Positions 20,801 to 31,182 of a stretch of DNA of 34,241 nt are shown here, in pieces (within the stretch, counting starts at the first letter, position 1; the number at the start of each line of letters is the position of its first letter). A program made the position numbers and the translations under genes. The notes beneath the pieces were generated by a model. That model saw only the letters and a program-made list of their open reading frames with translations, was not told the DNA's origin and did no database searches. The stretch comes from Beroe ovata (taxonomy: Eukaryota > Ctenophora > Nuda > Beroida > Beroidae): positions 99,574 through 133,814 of the forward strand of contig CAMPET010000007.1 in assembly GCA_946803715.1 (NCBI GenBank), given 5' to 3'.

Positions 20801-23800
20801 TAAACTCCGAAACTGACCTGAGTGCGAACCTCCACAACTTCATAGAACTTGGACTTGGTCTTGGGGGTAAAGTCCAGGAGCATTTGGTGAAGCCCATGGG
20901 GATCGAGATCCCGCGTGGCATTCATCTTCTGGAAAGTTCCATCGTGAGGGAACGGACTGGTTGTCAGCGACACCCTCTCATCAGCGATACTCTTGAGTGT
21001 CAGCTCCATTTTCTTTGTCTGACCGATGCACACATTCCCGAAATCGACAACAGAACTGCCGTTTTGTGACAGGAGGACCAGTTCGGGTTTGACAGCTGGC
21101 ATGTGGACTTGTAGATAGACTGTGTCGCAGTGACGGTAGTCGAGAACGCGGTCGTGTCGGCATTCGCCAACGGCCGTGAAGCACGGGATGAGAAGCTTTT
21201 CGAATCTCTCCTTAAAGTTGGTTTTCAGCCGTATCATGGCTGCTGTCCTGCCCTTTTCCGTTACAGTGATGTTTTCCAGGGGATTGGGGGTTGGGGCGTC
21301 CTGGGGTGATTTGGGTGTGATCGGCTTACTCGAGCCCTTCTTAGCCTTGCTCTTCTTCCCGCCCTGTACGGAATCAGGAGGCTTCTCAACCTCACTCTCC
21401 GCCTTCTTCTTACGCTCTATTTCAGCCAGAATCTCATTCTTAGCAGCCTCCATCGCTTCAGCTTCTATCTCATCTTTCTTGAGAGTGGGACCGAATGTAA
21501 GTTGGATCCTGAGCCGTTGGCCTGGTGCCAGAGTTCCGACACAGGGGCTCACCTTCAAATCCACGCCCTCCGGAACTACGATGTGGAACGAGTTCTTGGT
21601 GCTCGCTGCCTTCCTCCCGTCCTCTGTTTTAGTCGGGTTATTGCTGATGTAGAAGCTAGCTTGTCTCACATCACCGAGTGCGGTGGGAGCAAATCTGATA
21701 AGCGGATGTGACACCTCGAGGTGTGGGATGACACCTGTTGCTCGACACTTCAGAGAGAAATTCCGGTCAATCTCAGTAGTGCAGGTGATGCTAAAACTGT
21801 GCTCTCCAAGCACCTTCGCATGGACTACAGCCTCGAGTTCAAGTGTTTCTCCGGGAAGTAGAGTCCCGAAGCCGTCGTTAGGTTGGATCGTCACAAAGTC
21901 CGGAACCGAGACGAACCCGAAGAGCTGCGGCAGTAGACAGTGGTTCGTTAGACTGAAGGGCATTCGTACACTCTCGTAAATGCTACAGCACCCAAAATCT
22001 AGCTCTTTGGCGGAGAATGACAAATCAGTTCCGGTAACGTGAGCGGAAACGGTGAATGGAACACAGCGTGTCTGATCGGCGACTTTCACCCGAATGGGGA
22101 TCTTTAGGAGTTGTCCGTCGCAGAAGAACTTCTTACAATCCTCAAAAATAGAGGGAAGTGGAATGAACTTAAGCTGGGCGGAAAATGACGAACACGCCTG
22201 CACGACTCCAACTTGAGGGAGCACATCAACGTGGTCCTTCAGAGCTTTGGGGATCTCAAACTTTATCCTGAGAGCGGACGATGCTCTATTGTGGAGCACC
22301 ACACTATCTTGATACAACCTATCGACCATGCAATACTTGAGATAGATGTCCTGTTCCTCTACGTACACAGGCAGGTCGATAGTGTTCGCTTTCACTGTCA
22401 CAGTGACCGGTTCAATACTTCCGTCCTCAACCAATACCTCGAAATACTTGACATGCTCGCCGACTTGGTGTGGGTTATACTGAACTTCCACCTGAACGGA
22501 GCTATTGGGCTCGATGAATCCCCGGGTTGTGTTTTTGTTAAGGATGATGTCTGGGGCTGGTTCGGATGGTGGTGCTGGGACCACCTCCATTTCCTCCTCA
22601 TTGCCTGGTTCATCCAGAACCGTTACAGTTCGGATACTGGCCTCCCGGTCAAGTTTGGGAGACGATGGCGTGGCTGGGAGTGTCTCCGTTTCTTTGAAAG
22701 TTTCAAATGTAACAACACTCGCTTCGTCCTTTTCACAGATCGTGTCAGTGGTGTCCAGTTTGTCCAGCTCCAGTTTGTCCTGGATCATTTTGGATGGTTC
22801 ACGAGGGAGGGCTGAACCCTCTAAACCCTCATCAAGAGGTGCAGCAGCCGAGATATTCCCCTCCAATTCTCCAACCCAACCTAGTGGCCTCACTTTGAAG
22901 TTTGTCCCCAGTGCACCATCGTTTACAATGTTAATGTACGCTTTCTGATGCTCCCCAACGCACACTGTACCAAAGTCAATGGCTGTGTTGGGAACGGAAA
23001 TCTCTGTTCTCTTGATTCGACATTTGACGGGAATACTAAATGCACCTGTCTGTGCTAACATCTTTATCTCCCCAGTAATATCCTTGTTGATAAGAGGAGT
23101 GAAGGACACTTTGAGATCACACGTCAGTCCGGCGGATAGGTGACCGGGCGGGGTAAAATCCACGGTGATAAAATCTAGCAGGTTGTTGGATAGCCCGATA
23201 AGTTTGAGAGTATTGATTGTATAGGACACGTTCGTCAGTGTAAGGTTTTGGGAGTAACTTTCTCCGACAACATAGTCACTGAAGACCACCTCTTCCGGCT
23301 TGCTCATGAATGCTTGTCCCACAAATTCACGCTGGACTGTGATCTGTTTTTGGACGATGTTTTCACGCTGCTTCTCCAAAACTTCCTGCATTTTCTTCTG
23401 TTCCAGTCGGCTGAATTTGGAGGGAGCAGTAGGTTTTTCTGAAATAGGAGCGAGTGACATTATGCTTTTTCATCAGACGATCACACCCCCCTTTCCCACC
23501 CCACCCTTGCTCTCGCCCCCCTCTCCCCCTCTATTGCTCTCGGGCCCCTCCCTCCCCTCTCCCCCTCCCTNNNNNNNNNNNNNNNNNNNNNNNNNNNNNN
23601 NNNNNNNNNNNNNNNNNNNNNNNNNNNNNNNNNNNNNNNNNNNNNNNNNNNNNNNNNNNNNNNNNNNNNNNNNNNNNNNNNNNNNNNNNNNNNNNNNNNN
23701 NNNNNNNNNNNNNNNNNNNNNNNNNCACCTTCATCAGTCCGTGTAACCACAGTTTGTGTCACGTGACCTCCTGTTTCTCCCATTTCATCCTCTGAGGAGC

Positions 23801-26604
23801 TGTATCCTACTGTCATTTCAACGGGGGCTTCCACCTTTCTCTCTACCTGCAGGGTATACTAGGTGGTTTGACATGAGTTGTGGCATACGGAAATGTTAAT
23901 TAGTGATTGCTAATTAATTGTTAATCAATTGATATGACCTCCCAGAATCATTAATTTTTAGTACACCTATCATGTAGGCGTTTGTTAATTCATAACTTCT
24001 GAGAAAAGAGTGAATATGTCCGAATCCAACCTTTGCTTCCCTGGACTTTGCCATATTGATAATGTGGCTGTAGGTCTGAGGGGTGGGCTTGTTGTGTCTT
24101 CCTGTCAGTCTGTCGTTGAAAAGTTGGGGCTGTTGCGCTCGTCTCTTCTCTATCGATTGATCCTTTGGTGATATGAAATGTTTGTTCAATAAATATTTGC
24201 ATTGATTATAAACTAGAAATATAACCAGCAAATTCTGAGGACTGTTCAGGTATAATGAAATTTCAAATTTATCCGGAATTTTTCCACATAATCCGAAAAA
24301 TGCAGCCACTAACTATAGCCTTCTACCTCAGTGAGAATTTTACTGATGAGGGCAGATTTTGCATCGCGCTGCGTGTTTTCAAACTGAGCTCTCATCTGAT
24401 CGTCCTTCTGTTTCTGAGCGTTCTGGAATCTGAAGAATCCGTGCTCATAAAATGTAGGACTCACGGCTCAAGTTGTGATTACTTATTCAATCATGAAAAT
24501 CTGTAGTCTAATAAAACGAGAAATCGTGACGTTATGAGATATGTTGTTTATTCGGATATGCGACCAATTGGGATACGCGACGTATTCGGACATGCAGTGT
24601 GGTCCATTGACTGCCACCCATTACCTCTCCTCTGGGCTGATAGTCATCTTGATTACTTCCTGCTCCTTTTCCAGCCTCGCTTTCCGCTGTGAATTCTTCT
24701 TCAACTTGTTCTGTGTCTTGTGGAGGTTCTCTTTGTACTGTAGGAGCATCCGCACTCTTCGCTCACCCTCCTCCCGAAGTTGATCCTGCTCTGCGCGTTC
24801 CCGAGCTTTCACCTTCTTCCATGTTTCCTTCAGGTACCTGTGTCACGTGTCACGTGCTCATGTGACGCGTCATGTGGTCATGTGACGTGTTACGTGGTCA
24901 TGTGACAGTGGCACGTTACATGTCATGATATATCAAAAGGATGCTACATGATTTGGACAATGGAGGTGAAGTGGATTTCAATACGAATGTACGTGATTCT
25001 CTTACTTCCGGCCTTCCTTCTGCGCTTTCCTAGCTGCTGCAATAGCTGCTTTAGTTCTGTCCTCATGTTCTATGTTGATGAGACTTTCTTTAAGCTCCTT
25101 GTTAATCGCATCACGCTCAGCATTCATCAGAATCTTCTTCTCTCGTGTCTTCCTGCACGATAAGGATACAGCGTCATGAATATATTCTGAATCTCGAAAT
25201 ATCTTCTCATTTCATCTACAGATTTTGTCATAAATAAGATCTGAAATAACTGAAGGTTTTTGGAAGATATTCTCGAGTTGAAACTCGTCATTTCAGACAC
25301 CGTCATTATCACTGGGAGTATACCTCTCTTTGGTCAGGGTATCCTTGACATGACCGAGTGTTTGCTCCTTCTCTCTGAGCATGAGTTCCAGATGCTGATA
25401 CTGTCCGCGCTCGTGGACAGCTTGATTCAACGTTAACCTGGTTATAGACAGTTATAACATGATTTTCCTAATATCAAATAATTGGGTATATGTTCTTAGA
25501 TCTTTAGATATTTGATCTGTCATAAAACTATCTGGATCCATGAATGCAGTCAGATGGGCATAACTAATCAGACTAGTTTCCTAATAATTTTAATCAATTA
25601 ATTATTCTGATCAATTATTTCAATTCATTTCATTTGATTCATTCGGCAAACTTTCTTACTCCTGAGACTTGACAAACTCCTCCAGACTTGCTTCCAACTC
25701 GACTTCTGCCTCAAGTTCTTTCTCCAATCGATTCTTTAGATTCGTTAGTCTCTGTACACTGGGACTGCAGGGAGAAACAAAACTTTACCATATCCACTAT
25801 ATCATTAACTCATTAAGGTGATTGATGAGTTTTGACAATTTAGGTCCATCTTTGATCCATCCTTGATCCAACTTACATGTTTCCTTTACTGGCGGCGATT
25901 TCTCCCTCTGTCACAGCCAAATCCTTCTTTAGAGCTTGCTGTCTATTTCTACACTGAAAGTGTTTCAAAATGAAGTAGACTTTTCAGATGGATTTCTCAG
26001 ATGGAGCAGACTCATCATCTTGACACATAGATGCACACTTATAAACATCACAATTGACAGTCACAACTCACAAACCTCTTCAACTTCTTCTCTACCATCA
26101 TCCACGGCTTTCTGTCCCTCTTCAAGTTTTGTATACACGCTATTGAGCTGCTGCTTTGCTTGAGCCACTTCAGCCTGAACAGTGAGCGTTGTGAGTACAG
26201 TATCTAGACACGGGAAATGAACATGCTGAACCATCGTGTCAAGAGACTTACCCCAAGTTGACAGGTCTTGTTAGGACCGGACAGAATGAACGTTTTGTCT
26301 TTCTCCGGGTCAGTCATTTCCTCCTCATCAGAGAAGAACAGGGAATCATCATCGGAAAATGCGTCATCATCGTCTCCCGATTCATCGGTATCATCGGCGT
26401 AAACTACACCTTTTTTCACTGAGTGAATTACAGAGTCAACAAAGTCAATCATAGAGTTGAACATGACTAAAATGGAAAGTAGGATTATCTGGATTTACCA
26501 TTAGATTCTGCATCATCAACGGTGTTGTCAAACCACTTTTCATCTCCGTCTTCATCCCCATCTAGTACTTGTAGAGGTTGCTCAACAGCGACTGCATTAG
26601 ACAT
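17888..26604 (-). CDS. CFAP74: CFAP74, cilia- and flagella-associated protein 74 (complete, 21 exons, one assembly gap)
   Basis: Structural protein of the central-pair apparatus (C1d projection in the algal axoneme). Phase-consistent exons: 26604-26499, 26466-26252, 26174-26076, 25953-25877, 25764-25660, 25437-25324, 25152-25006, 24837-24625, 24429-24327, 24162-24031 (start may be 24147), 23846 into the gap, 23438-20818, 20649-20580, 20379-20227, 19934-19858, 19701-19627, 19390-19291, 19128-19028, 18806-18717, 18602-18522, 18052-17888 (TAA). The order is an acidic N-terminus (FSDDDSLFFSDEEE), a long charged coiled coil (exons 3-9), then repeated ASH/MSP-like beta domains with motifs such as AIDFGTVCVGE, ELDFGCCSIYE and VVDFGNVCIGQ. 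At least 1,650 residues are encoded, close to the roughly 1,600 of vertebrate CFAP74. Exon 12 is 2,621 bp while all others are below 220 bp. The 3' end of exon 11 falls in the N gap; exon 12 needs it to end in phase 1. The ATG at 23460 lies before a good acceptor and is not the true start. Confidence 0.9.
19105..19250. repeat. GTGTCA-core degenerate minisatellite overlapping CFAP74 exon 18 acceptor
   Basis: ggtgtc units recur from within exon 18 into intron 17. Confidence 0.6.
19945..20010. repeat. TCACGTT/TCACGTGA degenerate array
   Basis: Four TCACGT-type units in CFAP74 intron 14. Confidence 0.65.
23476..23570. repeat. Pyrimidine-rich tract flanking the assembly gap
   Basis: C/T-rich with ccctctcccc units in CFAP74 intron 11. 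Probably caused the gap. Confidence 0.8.
23571..23725. other. Assembly gap (155 N)
   Basis: Lies between CFAP74 exon 11 and exon 12; hides the exon 11 donor. Confidence 0.98.
24838..24925. repeat. GTCACGTG/CATGTGAC degenerate array
   Basis: Runs of tcatgtgac and gtgttacgtgg units directly before CFAP74 exon 8 in transcript order. Confidence 0.72.
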
Positions 26605-27326
26605 CCTTGAGAAATCATTGACCAATCATAGGGGAGATCAGCAGAGAAAAGCGTAAGGCATTCGGGTTTTACGATAGAGTACTGAAAGGGTGCAGAATTA
26701 ATGACTCATTCAGAAATATTTTCCAAATGGATAAAATCTCATAATTCAGTGACAAGAATATCAGTCGCTTTATAATACACTACCAATAATACATCATTCT
26801 ACAATAGAAAAACGCCATCGAGATTGATAATTACCAAAAAATAGGGCAAAATGCCTACTTAGGAACTTATTAGCAATCCATGCTAACTTGAGGCGTTGAA
26901 GTCAAAACTGGCATATATTCGCAAATCTCATACCACTATATTATGCACCAAACTACAGATATTTACATCCAACCCTCATTCCAATTAAGTCAATCAATCT
27001 TTAAATGATGAAATAAAACATTAAGTAGCATAGTACCTAAAATCGCAACATAAGAAATTGAAACTAGAAACATAAAGGTTTAAAGAGACGGTTTACAGAA
27101 ATCAGTCTAGGTTTAGCTAAACCACCCTTAATCCTTATTTTACTTTCCTACTCAAATAGGGTAAACCAACAGATTTGACCGAAGAGCTCCCATGGTTGAA
27201 CATAGTGAGATATTGGATCTTTTTCCTCACTCGGTATGGAATGCGCTTCACTGACGACAGTTTCATTTCAGGTAAATTTCCCCATTCGGGGGACATTCGT
27301 GAATATGATCTATACTGCCTGCATAG
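26605..27326. other. Spacer between TTLL10 stop and CFAP74 start
   Basis: 722 bp, AT-rich. A CCAAT motif lies near 26620, just upstream of the CFAP74 ATG. No gene, X-box or clear poly(A) signal found. Confidence 0.6.
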
Positions 27327-28793
27327 TCACAAGCTACTTTGCTCTGGGGTTGGTGATACTTCCACTAAAGCAAGTTTAAGGGGGACAGGTTGCACTTCTT
27401 CTTTCTTGGTTGAGAGACAATTCGTTTTCAGTGAAATTTTTTCAATTACTTTTGGTTTCGATTGTTGATGAGAAGCACATTGTTTGTGCATGCTAGGGGA
27501 CGTGTTTGGATTGGATTCTGAACTTTTCATTGCAGCAGAACTTTTGTTAGGACTTGGTTTTTTTCTTTGAACTGGGGCTGATTTAGAGACCTTTGGTATG
27601 ATGGGCATGCTTATTCTGAAAGGAATTTCGATATTTGCCTGTACATATTCTTTTGCTGCAGAAAATATGAGCTCAAAGTTCTTTGCTGAATCTACAGGAA
27701 AAGTAGGCAATCCCAGAACTTTCTTGTCAAATAGTTCAATACTTATTTCAAGTGTTTCGTCAATTACAGGAGGCAGCATGTTTGCTAAGACTTGACAATT
27801 TGTATTCATAGAAGGGTTGGTATTAACCTCTAAAAGCCATACCCCAAGTTTCTCATCAATCATGAAATCAAGACCATACAAATCAAATAAGCCAATTTTT
27901 GGAGTGAGCCGGCACTGGGCAGCTTTGAACACATGGTATGCTATTTCCTTCATTTTTGAATGCAAATCATTTGACACCCAATTTGGTTTCAGGTTATATT
28001 TCTCAGAAGTACCACTGTCATCTAAATACCTCTGGAACTGTTCCATACTCCAAACTGTGTCTTCTTTTGTCTCTGAGTAATTGGGGTGACGCTTTTGAAC
28101 ATATTGATTAGTCAAATGGGTCTTTAAATCAGTTGATTCCATGCTGTATAGATCAACTGATAATCGTAAATACCCAGAGTGAAAAAACACATTATATGGT
28201 CTTGTACTTCCTATTAGCATGTAAACTCTTATGTCAAATTTTCTCCCATGAATAAGTAAAGGGGATGAAATATACCTTTGAATGATCCTGGAAGATATTG
28301 TGTTCTTCCCAGTCTTTTTCTTCTTTTCTATGTAATTTAATAATTCTTGTTTTCCTTTTATTAGAAAAATACCTTTACCCTGATTACAGTTAGTTGGTTT
28401 ACATATCCAAAGTTCATCATCGCCAATAATACTGATTAGCCTTTCTCGCTCTCTACAATCCCCAAGCTTATAGGTTTCTGGGAAAAACTTATTCAACTCA
28501 CTCGAAGATTCTTTTAGACCATTGGAATTATAATAGGTTCTTAATGAATTCAAAAGGCCAGATTTCGTTGTTATACAACTAGAAGATGGGATATGGTTTG
28601 CAAGCTGTTTCCCTTCAATCAGTTGTTCATAATCAATCTGAGATTTGAGCTCTGTCCATATCAAATGGAACTGTTCATCTTCATTACATGAATTCCAGCC
28701 TTTTTCATTCAAAGATTTTTCAACAAGGCTGTTGCCATTATGACCGTATATAATGTATTTTCTTCGACGTGGGATATTTTTGGATGGAAACAT
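27327..28793 (-). CDS. TTLL10: Tubulin tyrosine ligase-like protein, TTLL10 type (polyglycylase), single exon
   Basis: Encodes 488 residues in one uninterrupted frame. TTLL enzymes are ATP-grasp ligases that add amino acids to tubulin tails; TTLL10 relatives elongate polyglycine chains on cilium proteins (human TTLL10 is reported inactive). Visible motifs: KPTNCNQGKGIFLI (about 132-145, nucleotide loop), QRYISSPLLIHGRKFDIRVY (172-191), HLTNQYVQKRHP (226-237), VWSMEQFQRYL (248-258), DLYGLDFMID (304-313) and LLEVNTNPSMNTNC (320-333). The last two carry the acidic and Asn residues that bind metal and ATP, so the core looks intact. The VWSME, HLTNQ and NTNPSMNTNC blocks favour TTLL10 over TTLL3/8. 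The C-terminal 110 residues are basic, Ser/Pro-rich and low in complexity. It lies 722 bp upstream of CFAP74 on the same strand. Absence of introns contrasts with its neighbours. An additional 5' exon cannot be excluded. Confidence 0.87.
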   Translation of the reverse strand: MFPSKNIPRRRKYIIYGHNGNSLVEKSLNEKGWNSCNEDEQFHLIWTELKSQIDYEQLIEGKQLANHIPSSSCITTKSGLLNSLRTYYNSNGLKESSSELNKFFPETYKLGDCRERERLISIIGDDELWICKPTNCNQGKGIFLIKGKQELLNYIEKKKKTGKNTISSRIIQRYISSPLLIHGRKFDIRVYMLIGSTRPYNVFFHSGYLRLSVDLYSMESTDLKTHLTNQYVQKRHPNYSETKEDTVWSMEQFQRYLDDSGTSEKYNLKPNWVSNDLHSKMKEIAYHVFKAAQCRLTPKIGLFDLYGLDFMIDEKLGVWLLEVNTNPSMNTNCQVLANMLPPVIDETLEISIELFDKKVLGLPTFPVDSAKNFELIFSAAKEYVQANIEIPFRISMPIIPKVSKSAPVQRKKPSPNKSSAAMKSSESNPNTSPSMHKQCASHQQSKPKVIEKISLKTNCLSTKKEEVQPVPLKLALVEVSPTPEQSSL

Positions 28794-29489
28794 GTTTCAG
28801 ACAAAACAACATCAAGGCTTTATTAACCCAAGTTGCAGTCACAATGCAGAACAATAAATCATAAAATCTCATGAACTCATAAAATCTAGAGAATTTAAAT
28901 ATTTAGCTCTGTACCAAATGAATGTGTAAAAAATAGTCAGCATAACAATTGCCATGTAGAGAATTAGCTGCTGTAGAAAGGACTATGTGGAACTTAAGCA
29001 GATCAATCATCAAACAATCTGGACTACATGGCAGATTTCATTGGCAGCAAGTCAACTTAATTATGCGATAGGAAAAACCATACAAATTTTGATTGAACAA
29101 AACCTAATAAACAGAACAGGAATGAGTCAAGCAGGTACTTATTGAGTGTTATCATGTTTATATCCAATAATCTCCCCGGTTCTTATACAATGTACAAATG
29201 CGACTAAGCATTGTGCAGCCATTGTTCAATCTTCATGTCAATTGATGATATAACCCATGATGGTGATATAACCTATGATATAACCCTTCCTGGCTTGCAT
29301 CAGGGGTTTAGCACTGTAGCATCGCCCAACAATGGCTTGCAAAAGCGGTCTTTCGGTCAAGGACCACCACCACCAAACAAATAAAAGCAATACCAAAGCA
29401 ATACAAATTTTTCATTTGGCTGGCGTTGCTAAACCGCGGATGCTATTTAAATTGTATTGGCGGTCGAGCAACACGAATATCAATTCAGA

Positions 29490-30332
29490 TTGTCAGATTG
29501 TCAGATGTTACTTGACCTGTTTCTCGCGCGCGCCGCGTGAGAAACTTGCCGGATGTTATCTGTCCACACTCTGCACTGTTTCTTGCGCGCAAGAAACAGT
29601 GGACAGATAACATCCGACAACGAGAAACAGGTCAGCTGTAACATCTGACAATTTGTACACACGTCGCGCGGCGCGCCTGTGTCCTTTTCAGTTGCAGTGA
29701 ACTGAAAGGTTGTGCACACGTTGCGCGCGCCCGCCCCTGTTCTACTCAGTGAACTTTGGGAAATTTTATTTATATTTCACGATCACCCTTGCTGGCGGGA
29801 TTTGCTGGCGGGATTTGTTTGCGGGATTTGCTGCATGGCGGAATGAAAATTGCGCGCACCCACGGCCACGGTAGGGCAAAATCCTACAAAGTGAACTCAA
29901 AAGTCGTAGAAACCACGGAGACGCGCAGCTCGCGCGGAGTATTCATTTAGGTCACGCAGCGCGGGAGCATGAAAAGTCGCGAAAAAACATGGAGACGCGC
30001 AGCGCGGGAATACCGACAATTTTACATCGTGAAAAGACAAACAATGTCCCCTCGCGTGTATATCCATTGTGGATCGACAAATTTTGACTGTGTTGGCAAG
30101 TCCCATCGAAAATTTTGCCTTGGCCTTGCTGCAATTATATATAGGTGAAAAATTTTATACCTGTTTTGACCTTCAATGAAGACACCTTCAATGAAGACTA
30201 TGGTTGTAACCTCTTTATCTATATTATAATCGAGAGAGCATCTTAAANCTCTCTCTTCACAATTCTCTCACTTTGGACGCTTCTCTCTACATCACATCTG
30301 TGATCTGCCTGACACAACTTTCTGTTGACAAC
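29490..30332 (+). mobile_element. CpG-rich foldback, possible LTR fragment
   Basis: Starts TGTCAGATGTTAC and could end at CTGTTGACA, so the ends are TGTCA...TGACA. A TATATATA lies near 30134, and TGGCGACTCTGCC, which resembles a tRNA primer site, follows the end. The first 160 bp fold back on themselves and include a perfect 28-bp palindrome (cactgtttctt-gcgcgc-aagaaacagtg). No second LTR or coding interior seen, so identity is tentative. An N lies at 30247. Confidence 0.4.
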
Positions 30333-30569
30333 GATTTGTGGCGACTCTGCCTGTGTATTAAGGGTTATTGTCCATTCTTTTCTTATTAACATTGATGAAA
30401 ATTATGAGGGAAAAATTACGAAATTGAAAGTGCATTGTGCAGTAGTGCAAACGTTCATATCAGTTTCAACTCCAGTCTTCACATCCCATTCATAGCATCG
30501 GATCCAACCGACGGGTTTTCTAGTATTAGGTATATTTGGTAGTAGTAGTAGGAGCTTACTGACTTCCAG

Positions 30570-30950
30570 GAAATCTTATATTAAGTCAAGTCAAAGAATA
30601 CGAACCATTGACTGAGAGAGTTCAGCCATCTTGGAATGACTTGCCAAGAATGACTTCCATCCAATGCCGATTTTTTATAAATGTCTTTAAGAGCAGTATA
30701 TGAGGAATTCTTATATGAAATATTTAACTGGAATTCCTTTTATTGCCAAGAAAAAAGATAGAGACATCTGTAAACCTTTTCTACTTTTCTAAAATCTTTC
30801 TTGTTTTTGTAGCAATTCAAGGTTAACTGAACACCTTAGCAGCTATAATAGGTGGTGTTTTAACTGGGTCCATGTTTTTATTATAACACGTCTATAACAC
30901 TGATGGTTCAATACCATAATTTATTCTATTCTATTCTATTCTATTCTATT
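30570..30950 (+). mobile_element. 3' remnant of a non-LTR retrotransposon (LINE)
   Basis: A short frame ending at TGA 30701-30703 reads LTERVQPSWNDLPRM and FFINVFKSSI. This is the 'R..WN.LP...S...FK..' tail of CR1/Jockey-type reverse transcriptases. A 3'UTR-like stretch follows, ending in (TATTC)n at 30922-30950, the kind of short tandem tail used by such elements. The 5' part is missing. Confidence 0.55.
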
Positions 30951-31182
30951 GGATGTTGTGGGTCCACCTAATGTAGACTGGGCAATTTATGTGTAAGGAT
31001 CAGAAGGATCAAACCAAGTTTTCCTGTTGATAGTATGACCCATACCTACATACTGAAAATAATTGCCAGAAACTTAACTGACTATTTTCAGCCTAAGTTG
31101 TTCTTAACAAGTACCAGCAGACTTTTATTCCCACACTAATGATATGAAATGATCACATTTAGGTGTCAATAATGTGAAATGA

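Larger units (their letters stand above)
28794..31182. other. Divergent spacer between TTLL10 and the LDLR-type gene
   Basis: 2.4 kb with no convincing gene. It should hold the promoters of both genes and contains the CpG-rich repeat segment (29490-30332) and the LINE remnant (30570-30950). 29244-29287 has three gatataacc units. Confidence 0.6.

Noticed and set aside
20884-22948. Several plus-strand frames opposite CFAP74 exon 12
   Set aside because: Antisense shadows of a long coding exon.
23300-23834. Frames crossing the N gap
   Set aside because: Mostly N; only the minus-strand piece 23846-23726 is supported, as CFAP74 exon 11.
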